This document shows positions 36,045 to 45,880 of a DNA stretch of 64,000 nt, in pieces; within the stretch, counting starts at the first letter, position 1, and every line of letters begins with the position of its first letter. This DNA comes from Latrodectus hesperus (lineage: Eukaryota; Arthropoda; Arachnida; Araneae; Theridiidae), in assembly GCA_037975125.1 (NCBI GenBank), contig JAJQOW010000014.1, positions 22,579,914-22,643,913 on the forward strand, in the 5' to 3' direction. The notes beneath the pieces were generated by a model. It saw only the letters and a list, made by a program, of their open reading frames with translations. It did no database searches and had not been told where the DNA came from. The position numbers and the translations under genes are program-made.

Positions 36045-37722
36045 GATTAAAAACTATTATATTATGGGATATTTAGGAATGGTCCCTTATAGTAACGATA
36101 ATCGTTCATGTTGTTCAATTGTTAAATTAACATTCAGTTTAACGAAAAGGGAAACTCATCATTAAGTTTTTCTCTATGCTTGATGCGCATTATCTCCTTT
36201 TTAGCTTCACATCCGAAGAATATTGTTTTCATTTTTTTCACTTGCATACTTTTTAAAATACTCAATACGATAGATAATAATTACATTTATAAAGCATATT
36301 GATAGCGAAATATTTCTAAAATCAGAATAGCAATAATGAGTCTACGGTTTTGAATTCCTTAAAAATAATCTTTAACAAGAATTACATGTTAATGACGCCA
36401 AGTATATTTTGAATGAAATTCACTGCTAGCCCCTATTTTTGGCTTTCTTTTGATGCTATATTTTTATTATTTTCTCTTATACATTTTTAAGAAGTATTGC
36501 TTAAAACTCAATCATTAAAAATTTAAAGAAATTTATAAAACATCAGATTGAATATAATTTACTTCTACCTTTTTTAATCCCTTATTTGCACAGTTTCTTA
36601 AGTCTATATACGTAGCAACATAATAAATAAATGAAAGTCACCTAAATTCTTCCTCTACTCGATTTTCTTTAAAACTTAACTAATATTAATTATTATTTTT
36701 AGGTGAAATATAAATACGCATACTAGTTCTCTTCTTCTATTTTTAAAATCTTTATTTCAATTAATGAGTATTCCAAATATTAATCACACAAATTGAATTT
36801 TTAAATTTATTCTCGTATTGAATTCGAGAAATATATTTTTGTTATATTTAATTTGATTTTAAAATTACAATAATTTATTTTAAAATTTGTAAAGTATATA
36901 TTAGTTACTTACCGGCTCATCAGAGTTGTTTTAGATTTGTATACTTGAGACTTATATGTATATTTTTTTATGAAACTGTAAAATGTTTTTCTTTATTTTA
37001 TCGTTAGAAAAAATTTTTTCTTTCGGTCTTAAAAAATACTTCAGTATTTCTAAATTGCATTACTGAAAATGAGACGGCTTATGGATTCAGATAAAAGATT
37101 GGTTTAAATCTATGTAATTTGAGTATTTAAAATTAAATTTTAATTTATATATTCTTTTATAATTATTTTGTTATTTTTAAAAATATCATTGTAATTCACT
37201 TCGAATCTTTCCTATTATTATTTAAATACGTATCATTTTACTTTTTAAGTTGTCACTTTAATTCTTTTCAAACATTTTCTCAATATTCTTGCGGTTCATT
37301 ATGTATATATATTTGTAATAATTACTTCATGAAAATGACTCATTCAAAAGATTAAATATTAATAATACTGGCTGATAGTATATACATTTATAAATTTGTT
37401 TACAAACTTTTATCTTTGGTTCTGTTATTGGAAATATTTACGATATTGAACAAATATATTAGTGACTTAAAAATAAGTTTGTTGGAACAGATGTCATAAA
37501 ATCTCTTTGACGGAATTTCATTGAAGATATATAAAAATTTCCACAGGTTTATGTAAGCATATGTAGTTTCATTATTGTATGTAACTATCACTCACAAATA
37601 GAACTTATAAATGTCTATATGGACAAACTAATGCAGATTGAATACGAAATTCACAGTAAAAATATGAAATATTAAGAAAAATAAAAGAACACTGAATTTA
37701 AATTGAAATGACAGTTTGAAAT
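36045..37722. other. AT-rich intergenic DNA
   Basis: Nothing recognised in about 1.7 kb; open frames are short and low-complexity. Confidence 0.65.
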
Positions 37723-37730
37723 CAAAAACA

Positions 37731-37984
37731 GGCACAGATGCCTTATAATCCAGGATGCCAAATTCTGAATATTTTTAGCGATAAAGAAATGTTGCTAAGA
37801 TGATGTATTGTGAAGTGCACGATGACGTAAATACTAGGGTTGCCAAAATAAAATTTTCTGCAAAATTCTTATAGGTTTCCATATTATGAAGTAATAAAAA
37901 CCAGGTTGCCAGATACATAAGAAAATCCTTCAAAAAATCATCAAACTCAGAATTTGACATCCTGGATTATACGGTATCTGTGCC
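37731..37984. mobile_element. MITE-M1, complete copy with 8-bp target duplication
   Basis: 254 bp from GGCACAGATGCCTTATAATC to GGATTATACGGTATCTGTGCC. The termini are inverted repeats over almost 40 bp. The flanks are CAAAAACA on both sides (37723-37730, 37985-37992). The 8-bp duplication points to a hAT-superfamily transposase in trans. Confidence 0.93.
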
Positions 37985-37992
37985 CAAAAACA

Positions 37993-39577
37993 ACCAACTG
38001 TAAGCCAAAAATTCAAATAGTAGATTTAAATTTCCAAAAATAAATTTAATTACAAGGTATGGTCATATTTATAATCATAATTTCCAAGAAAAAATTAAAT
38101 AAAATTAGGAAATTAAAACCAGAAAAAGAAATCAAGATTTAATGATTCGAAGAATATAAAAATTAAGTGAAGATATGGTAAAATCATTAAATGAAAAGAT
38201 TATCATAGAATACTACAACGTGAATAAAGAATATTTGTCCAGGAAATTCACTAACACTTCTCCATAGAAGAATTCAGATAGAATTGAAAAGTGTTAATTA
38301 AAATAATGTGTTCGAAAGTAATCTGCAAAAAAGAAGACATTACGGTTGCCATTATAAAATATTGATGTTAAATTCTCAGATAAAACAAAAATTCTCTTTG
38401 CCGTTGGAATTCCAGGTTGCCAAAAGATCGAAAAGAATCTCTAAAAGTATTCCTGGAAAACAAAATCCCACTGAGATAATATATCTATAATTTACACCTT
38501 TCTTAAAATATGTAAATTTGCATCTGGCAAGAACTTTTGAAACCGGTAAACTGTGATTGTTTGGAGTGATATCATTACCATTTTGTGATTGATTATCATC
38601 CAATACAAATTAATTAAAAAGTTAAAAATATATATTAGTAAAAAAATGCATCAACTGCAGAACAAGAAATAAAAAATTCAATTTAAAACATATTCAAATA
38701 AATAGCTAATTATTTTATTAACTATTTTTCGCATTTTTAATTTATTAATCATTATAGCTTTTCTTTGAAATGATAATTTTATTAAAACGTCATTATTGTC
38801 AAATTTCATATCTCTATAGTTATATTAATTTTTGCAAGATGGTAAATGACAAATTGAAATAAATTATTGCGATACATTTTTACTCGCTTTGATTTTATTC
38901 AAATCAGCGCGCAGCACAACTTAATTATTACAAACATTTTTATTTAAAAGATTAAGTGCATATTATATCTCGAGTATTCCTAAAAACATTCACGGGAAAA
39001 GTATTTAAGTTGAATATACATAAGCCCACATTGGTATATACTATAATAGAAATCAAACCTGATTCTCAATCAGAACGTTACGTAGCGGAAGTGGTACGAA
39101 TTTCAAATAAGAAAATTCCAAAAGGGTGATTTCTTTCTATTCTTGTTCGATTAGCAAAGACACACGCTCCCAGAATTGAAAAACAAAAGATTTTCTGAGA
39201 ATTTTCTGCAATTCCGCACGTTTCCAAGGAATTATGCAATTTGTTTCGTTTAACAGGTTGTGATTTTTTTTTTAGTTTTGTTCTTTTTGCTGAAAAGTTC
39301 CTAAACATTACTTTCTTTCATAAGTCCTTTTATATCTCATTCCACGTTTTAATTTTATAGTTTAGTGGTTTTATGACAGATAGTCTTTCAGATTTGAAAT
39401 CGGATTTTTATTGCATATTCATGGCCTTAAAATTTCAAAATTAGGAAGGATCACTTTCATTATTTTTACACACAAAAGAAACAATAAATGAATTCAGAAA
39501 TTTAGATCCTATATTAGAATTTTCTAAATCCACTTATTGTTCAGAATATTCTAACATGGAAATTGAATACATCACCG
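37993..39577. other. AT-rich intergenic DNA
   Basis: Nothing recognised. Confidence 0.6.
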
Positions 39578-39790
39578 GACTCTATCAATGGTTAACGGAA
39601 TTAGAATACTCGCCTGTCACTAAGGGCCTCGTTACTTTGAACCACGGTCAGGTGACGAGGTAGACACATGAGCTGGCATCTTGACAATCTTGCCATAACA
39701 AATGAAGGACTTTGGACGTAATAGATTAACATAGAACCCACGAAACTTTAACATTTAAGTCGCTGGCCTCGGCAAACAATACCTTATGGG
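39578..39790 (+). mobile_element. SINE-5 copy
   Basis: The tRNA-like part TGGTTAACGGAATTAGAATA + CTCGCC, then CACGGTCAGGTGACGAGG and TAATAGATTAACATAGAACC, match the complement of 57950-58145. The match over more than 150 bases at a distant site supports a dispersed repeat. Confidence 0.6.
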
Positions 39791-40659
39791 AAAATGCGTG
39801 CAGCTACTATACCACTGGGGCTCAACCATTCTATAAAGGAATATTATGAAATTTTCAAGCTTCCACCCCAAGAGTTCACATTTTGGAAACACATTCACAA
39901 AGACATGTTAGCTTTTGAGGAAGCCGGTGGTATGTAGGTTGATAGAATAAACTCTTCAGAGAGTTATTTCGTCACGCTACTACCCATTATATGAGCTGGT
40001 AGAAAACCGTAATGTTTTTAACTGTAATGTAGAGTGTTGTACAAGAGATATTGATCAAAACAATGGTCAAATATGTCGATCTATCTTCAATTGCAATCTA
40101 ATTTGTGTATTTCTCTCACTAGTAAATTTTAATTTACAATCCAAGTTGATTAATAAAATAAATAACATTCAAATAAACTATGTAAAATGATTTATGCAAA
40201 GCACAATAAAGCTATATATATATATATATATATATATAGTTTAACTCGCTATCCGAAAACATTAAAAAATGTTAATGAAAACCCTTAGCTTAAAACAGAC
40301 GATACCCATTCTACTTTCATTTATGCCACGGAGATAGAAATTAATTTAGAGCCTCTCTCATTTAGGATAGAGCATTAATGAAAACTTTATGAAAAGTGTA
40401 TGAGATCTTCTCTTTATTATTAGAATTCTTTATAACCCTTGTGTGTAGATTGACAATACATTTCTGAATACTGCAAATGCTCTTATACAGAGATATGCCT
40501 TTAAGCAGAATGATAAGGAGCCATTTATTAGTGGACACTCCCATACTCTTGAACATTCGTATTCCGGAGTATAACCTTACTATAAGTATGAAAATGAAGA
40601 AATCTGAAACTATCCCAGTTGTTTTGTTGACCTGTTCTCTAAAAATTAACCATATTCTA
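39791..40659. other. Intergenic DNA with a TA microsatellite
   Basis: No gene supported. The TA run is at 40212-40238. Minus and plus frames of 101 and 64 codons at 40362-40671 overlap each other, and neither shows a domain. Confidence 0.5.
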
Positions 40660-41545
40660 TATGCCAATTGAAGATTGGGGCTTCATATTTCCACTGAGGG
40701 CTCACAATCTGACTGTTGTTTCGGTTTTTATTGCAAAGACCTTTGAAGGTTGCATCGCTATTGATGCCTCAGAAACTAACTTTGATGCTGAAATCGAAAC
40801 CATCAGCCAAGCAGTTTTAAGACTTGCTTTCTACTCATACTAAGGTTATTTTTTATTTATTACCAGTTGGCAATTCAAAGGCTTTGGGTTATAATTAATA
40901 TAAATGACATTGTTGGGTGAAAAATACTTGTATAATTCTAGACAATTGTCGTTGTTTACTAATGACACTTGGACAAGCCAAGCTCGCTATGCTATGCGAA
41001 TTAAGTCGATTGGGAGCGTCTTTCGTTTTAATCATAGCACCATGAAGGTGAAATTACGACTTTGCTCTACACACTTGCCATAGGGACCCGTTTATAGGGT
41101 AGGCAACCATTCACACCTCATTCATACAAGGAAAGGACAAAGACAGGATAGATAGAGAAAGTACATCCATGCCCGAACCGGGATTCGAACCCAGGACCTC
41201 CTTATCCGTAGTCAGGCATGCTGACCAATTCTAGACAATCTTTTGGGCAATGATTGGATTTTCACTCTTCACTGGTTCTCGAGCTGCAGTGATACTCCTG
41301 GTAATGAGTGCGCTGACAGATTAACTAAGACTAGTTGTTCTTTAATCATCCATTTTACCATTTTCCTTATTACCATTCTCACTATTGTCTGCAATTAAAT
41401 TAATAAAACACTTAAATGTGTAATTAAGGACCATCACGTGACTCAGACTACAGGAAAGTTTTGATCCACCTCCTGCCGGGCAACCTTCTCAGACGAGTGG
41501 CCTTTACCAACTTCCAAATTTTAACTTACATGACTTTGTGATGTT
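40660..41545 (+). mobile_element. Old jockey-like LINE relic (RNase H region)
   Basis: Plus strand: AIDASETNFDAEIETISQAV near 40750-40815 resembles the first part of a LINE RNase H. After the SINE at 40947-41226, the frame reads DWIFTLHWFSSCSDTPGNECADRLTK (41250-41330), the terminal RNase H motif with GNE-AD. Around 41470-41530, LLPGNLLRRVAFTNFQ matches the stretch that follows RNase H in this clade. It differs from the LINE at 41783-44586 and from LINE-J1, so it is a third family or a very diverged copy. Confidence 0.6.
40947..41226 (-). mobile_element. SINE-1-type insertion splitting the LINE relic
   Basis: The right part is a clear minus-strand SINE-1: GACCCGTTTATAGGGTAGGC, CGGGATTCGAACCCAGGAC (B box complement). 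The flanks AATTCTAGACAAT at 40934-40946 and 41227-41239 are a perfect 13-bp target duplication. The left 110 bases differ from the SINE-1 tail at 22400-22486, so this is a subfamily with another 3' end. Confidence 0.85.
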
Positions 41546-41782
41546 CCTACGAACCTGTCGTTTCCAGGATCATTCAGTAATACCAAAATATCTTCATTTT
41601 TACATTTTATTTTTACATTTATTTTTTACATTTATTTTTTACTTACATTTATTTTACATTAACAAGCATAACATTGATTGCAGACACAAACATAAATTTA
41701 GATGGTTCTTTTTACATCATTCGAAACACATGTATTTTTTTTCATTGCCTGGACACGGGACCTCCGCTACCACTCGTCTTTA

Positions 41783-44586
41783 TGGTTCTATAAGACTAGT
41801 CCTAGAACAGAAAAATTGCCCTGCTAGAACTAAGCTCCTGATAAATAGCAACCTAGACAACAGACTGGTAGCTATAAATACCAGCCAAGGTCTGGTCTTC
41901 CATCCCCAACAAATTGGCTGCCCGCAAGGCTCCTGCAGTGGTCCCATCATGTGGAATCTACTGGCAGATGAACCCCTACAAATGGACTGGTCATCAGTTG
42001 GGAAATCTAACGATCCCAAATCCAGTGTCATATTGCAGGCGTTTGCTGACGATTTCACTTTTGTAATTGCTGCAAGCAGTGAAAGAAAATTGGGTCTCAT
42101 TGCAACGGAAGCACTGACAATCTTCCATCAGTGGGCCAGCAAACATCAGCTGAGAATTTCAGTAGATAAATCCACATATCTATTACTCACCAAACTACAG
42201 TGTGGCCCTCAGATATACTTTAACAATCTGAAGATCAAGAGGTCACAAGCTATCAAACTCTTAGGTGTCATCATAGATGAGAAGCTCAACTGGTCAAAAC
42301 ACATTAAATCCCAGGGAGCAAAAGCCTCCAGAATTTACCAACAACTGCTCAGGCTGGCCGGCACTAGTTGGGGCTTCTCACAAAAGCAGAGGATTATACT
42401 CTACAAGACTATTGCCGAGAGGATTATCGCTCATGGGTCCCTTGTCTGGGGGCTTGACCTTCGAGTCAAGAATCAGTTACTCTTGGATAAAATCCAAAGG
42501 CAGTTTCTTTTAAATATTACTGGGGCTTTCAGAACTACAGCTAACTCGGCACTCCAAGTTATAACAGGCATCCTGCCCCTGCATGTGCAAATTAGCAAGG
42601 AGGCCCAGCTAAAGTATTTGTTCGACTCCAGTGGAGACCATAATATCGAGGACAAAATAGCCAAGCTGTCCATCCATCCTGGAAAATTTAACGTTGACAC
42701 CAAGATCAAATTAAATATGGAAGACCACCCAAATCTCAATGATGGAACGTACCACATCTTCACAGATGGCTCCAAAATGGAAGACAGAGTGGGAGCTGCA
42801 TTTGTGGTAATCCACAATGGAATTATCAAGCACACAGAGAAATTTCCCATTTGTAACAACAACACGGTCTTCCAAGCGGAGCTATATGCGGTACAGCAAG
42901 CGGTAAACTGGGCAATCCAGTGGAGCCAGGCATGTACCATCTGGTCTGACAGCCGATCAGGGATCATGGCAATCGGCAACCCTTCCACCACCAGCCCACT
43001 TGCAAGATCAATTCAGAACAACCTTAATTCAACCAACACTATAAAGCTGTCCTGGATTAAGGCCCATGTGGGTCTTGAGGGCAACGAAATTGCAGACAGC
43101 TTGGCCAAAGAAGCTACCTCTCTTGAGGGCCCGTACGTGTCACTACCAACCCCGCGCTCATTTTATAGAAGGATCACTACAGAGGAGGCTTATGAAACAT
43201 GGCAGACCAGTTGGGACCAGGCAACCACAGGAAGACCAGTGTACGAAGTTTTGCGAAAGGTCAAACAAATGCATCAATGCTGGCCTAGACAGGTCACCTT
43301 ATTTGTCACCGGGCATGGGCCCTTTCCATCCTACTTATTCAGAATTGGCGTTCTCCCGAGTGATTACTGTGCCTGTGGAGATGTTGGTACCCCAACACAT
43401 TATGCAACCACATGTCCGATAACCAGCTCGTGGCACTTCACTAAGCCGAGCACCCATCTAATCAAGGAATGGACAAAAAATCTGGTAACTAACAGCTATG
43501 CTAGGTCCAAGCTAATAGCACTAGTAAACTTTCTTATAGACCACAGAGACCTGTACATTCCAAGCTACAATGAAGATGAAGGGGAGGACTAAATTGATCC
43601 GGAACCATAGATGTGCAACTGCTCCCAGCATCTGTAGCTACTATGCTATACACTATTCTCTTTTCCCTCCATAAACTACTTAACTAAGTTACACCAATTA
43701 TTAAGGGAATTAGGATCAGCCTACTCTCTAAATTTTCCTGTTATAATTGAATTTGTTTCATTTTCCAAATCATATGCATTGCCATAATTATCAGGAACTG
43801 CGCTTAAATAGTTTTAAGACTGTACAACCTAAGCCATCTACATGTCATGTCCTATAACGCCTAATTTCTAGAAAACGTCTAATTTCTAGATACCTCCACT
43901 TCCTAATGCTCTAAGGAGCATTATTAATTAATTTATTTTCTATTTAGACTACAATTGATACCTATCTTCTCCATTGTTAGTGATGCTTTGATACCTGACC
44001 CTTCTCTAGAGCCAATAACTAAAGTACCTATTAACAACAAACTACTAGAATTTGTAAAATTTGTATTGATGTTATTTACTAGATTCTCCCAGTGGATAAT
44101 TCCCTAAAACCCTTGCCTCTTTGTGCTTAAGCTATTTTAAATATTTTTGTAATCCTTTCGTTGAATTTCTGTAAATATTTCCCTCCTTGCTATTCCCATT
44201 TGTTTGCACCCATACTCTGTCACGTACCTTTTAATTGTTCAGTTTGTTTTGTTTTAATGATTGTCTGTAAATTTTGTCTTTGTCCCAACTTGATCTTACC
44301 AATAGTGTAAACTCACACACAATTACTCACCTTGTACTTGTGCTGTCTAGTAATATTTTTTTTATTTTGCTCACACAATAAACTAGTCCAATGGGGACAG
44401 CTAGAGACAGCTGGCGGGTACCCTCCACTAGCGTGTGAAGTTGTTGCGTTTTGGAGCTTGGCTCTGTCGCAGCGGCGGGCCCCCGGCGGTGCCACTTTCT
44501 TTTCTTCTTTCCAGCAACTCCCATCTAAACTGGTAGAACCCTTCTTGGGTTAGGTACAGGGGACTTTGCTGGTGTATACTATACTA
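41783..44586 (+). mobile_element. Jockey/R1-like LINE, 5'-truncated, with 15-bp target duplication
   Basis: Flanked by TACCACTCGTCTTTA at 41768-41782 and 44587-44601, a perfect 15-bp target-site duplication that fixes both ends. It starts inside the reverse transcriptase and carries an open frame to 43592, then about 1 kb of 3' untranslated sequence. It ends in a short ACTAT repeat tail (TATACTATACTATA) rather than poly(A). The perfect duplication and open frame make it the youngest-looking LINE in the window. As it lacks the endonuclease and the first RT motifs, it cannot be autonomous. Confidence 0.93.
41784..43592 (+). CDS. LINE polyprotein, partial: RT fingers/palm, RNase H, CCHC knuckle
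   Basis: About 602 codons without a stop. Reverse transcriptase begins mid-domain: GCPQGSCSGPIMWN is the conserved RT motif, followed by LQAFADDFTFVI (the catalytic FADD box) and IKLLGVIIDEKLNWSKHI (the thumb-side motif). RNase H follows with the full catalytic set: FTDGSKMEDRVGAAFVV (Asp), FQAELYAVQQAVNW (Glu), IWSDSRSGIMAI (Asp) and WIKAHVGLEGNEIADSLAKE (His/Asp). The C-terminal part holds CACG...HYATTC, a CCHC motif. The open frame extends upstream to an ATG at 41538, but those first 81 or so codons are flanking genomic DNA (hydrophobic, low-complexity) read through the 15-bp target duplication. They are not part of the element. Resembles polyproteins annotated as R1/jockey-like. Confidence 0.92.
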   Translation, partial: GSIRLVLEQKNCPARTKLLINSNLDNRLVAINTSQGLVFHPQQIGCPQGSCSGPIMWNLLADEPLQMDWSSVGKSNDPKSSVILQAFADDFTFVIAASSERKLGLIATEALTIFHQWASKHQLRISVDKSTYLLLTKLQCGPQIYFNNLKIKRSQAIKLLGVIIDEKLNWSKHIKSQGAKASRIYQQLLRLAGTSWGFSQKQRIILYKTIAERIIAHGSLVWGLDLRVKNQLLLDKIQRQFLLNITGAFRTTANSALQVITGILPLHVQISKEAQLKYLFDSSGDHNIEDKIAKLSIHPGKFNVDTKIKLNMEDHPNLNDGTYHIFTDGSKMEDRVGAAFVVIHNGIIKHTEKFPICNNNTVFQAELYAVQQAVNWAIQWSQACTIWSDSRSGIMAIGNPSTTSPLARSIQNNLNSTNTIKLSWIKAHVGLEGNEIADSLAKEATSLEGPYVSLPTPRSFYRRITTEEAYETWQTSWDQATTGRPVYEVLRKVKQMHQCWPRQVTLFVTGHGPFPSYLFRIGVLPSDYCACGDVGTPTHYATTCPITSSWHFTKPSTHLIKEWTKNLVTNSYARSKLIALVNFLIDHRDLYIPSYNEDEGED

Positions 44587-44601
44587 TACCACTCGTCTTT
44601 A

Positions 44602-45371
44602 CACAACCCCACCGTTCCTCTCGCTCCGACATACTCCCACTATGCCTCTTGTGTCTCTTACACCCTCACATAACGAAATCGAAAGTTCTCGTAATCTGTT
44701 AAGTGCTTGATTTTCACAGACTTTTTACGGAAACACCTGCAACTCATTGGTGTTTCACCTTCACCAGTCTGCCCTCGGTATTCACAGTCGAGCTTTAATA
44801 ATTTTGGTCATTTACTGACCTGTTCTGCAGTGCAGGACACATACTTTTCTGTGGACACTTATTTTAACTGTTCAAAACTGTATTAATCTACCAGAGGAAA
44901 ATTATGGATTATAGACTTTTTCTATCTATAGTCCATAATTTTATCATCTGTTGTAATCGTAGGGGTGGGACAAAAAAAATCTCAAGGCTATTTACAATTA
45001 TAACAATACGCTCATCAATGTGCCTTGAATCGCAAGAAAATCGTTACCATTTGATGAAAACTTATATAAAAAAATATTTAAACATTTATTCTCTAAAATT
45101 GCTAGCATTTAAATAAATACGATGAAAAAAATATAAGAAAGTAAAATCATAAAAAAAACGCTTCGAAAAATGCAAACTTTATTGAGTTATTTTCTGAATT
45201 GTTAGTTCCAAAGTTTTCAGTTCACCAGTTTATGTATTCGACTCTTCATTCGAGCGTGGTTGTTCGTCCAAAACCTACTCGAAATCGAATTCATTGAGCC
45301 ATTGAACAGTAAACAGCTGTAAATAAATAACACTAATGAGATGAGTGACTTATTTTTAAAACAGAAAATGA
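44602..45371. other. Intergenic DNA
   Basis: No gene recognised. The first about 100 bases after the LINE are the continuation of the disrupted target sequence and are less AT-rich. Confidence 0.5.
44898..44942. repeat. Inverted repeat, about 17-bp arms
   Basis: AAAATTATGGATTATAGAC pairs with TATAGTCCATAATTTT across a roughly 10-base loop, with one or two mismatches. Confidence 0.85.
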
Positions 45372-45372
45372 T

Positions 45373-45590
45373 TAACCCCTTGAGCACGAGCGCTGGATCT
45401 CAGAGGCTTTGTTCTTCCTTCAATCTAGAAACATCCGCTTTTTTCGAAATCATTTCCGGTCCTCATTAGCTGCATTCATGATAAATTAGTCAAGAATTGC
45501 CACATTTCTGAATTTCCTGTGAATTCATCCGGTAGTTTTGAAGTTAGAATCTCTAAGGTCCGGCTCGCCTGCTCGTGTAAATTTAGAATT
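45373..45590. mobile_element. Possible piggyBac-like MITE, decayed
   Basis: The left edge TTAACCCCTTGAGCACGAGC has the TTAA target and a CCC start as in piggyBac elements. The right side complemented reads ACACGAGCAGGCGAGCCGGA + CCTTAGAG, imperfectly mirroring GAGCACGAGCGCTGGATCTC + AGAG. The second TTAA is not found, so this is tentative. Confidence 0.35.
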
Positions 45591-45604
45591 TTGTAGTTGT
45601 TGCA

Positions 45605-45880
45605 CTAGCATGCTTCCATGTATCAACCCTGAGTTGGGCTCAACCAGTTAGCCAGGTGGAGTCTTCAGGGTTTTGAAGCAGGGACCCAGCAGAAGACCCC
45701 CAATACTTGACATGCCACCCCCAATGGTATCATTTCACTTGGAGGACATTGCAACCACACCCAGTTTTAACACGCACCACCCACCTTAAGCGAACACGAC
45801 GGATCTTCGTTAAGCCCGGACTCGAACTCACTACCTTCCGATAATGAGAACGACGTTCTAACCAACCGTGGCCTCTTTAG
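45605..45880 (-). mobile_element. SINE-3, best-preserved copy
   Basis: On the minus strand the head GGCCACGGTTGGTTAGAACG + TCGTTCTCATTATC (A-box region) is followed by GTGAGTTCGAGTCCGG, a good B box. The body and tail hold CAAGTGAAATGATACCATTG and GGGGTCTTCTGCTGGGTCCC complements. Used here as the reference copy of the family. Confidence 0.88.

Noticed and set aside
40362..40671. 101-codon minus frame overlapping a 64-codon plus frame
   Set aside because: Neither shows a domain or unbiased composition, and the two overlap each other. Treated as chance.
41780..42991. Minus-strand open frames under the LINE polyprotein
   Set aside because: These are shadows of the RT/RNase H frame, with no domain of their own.
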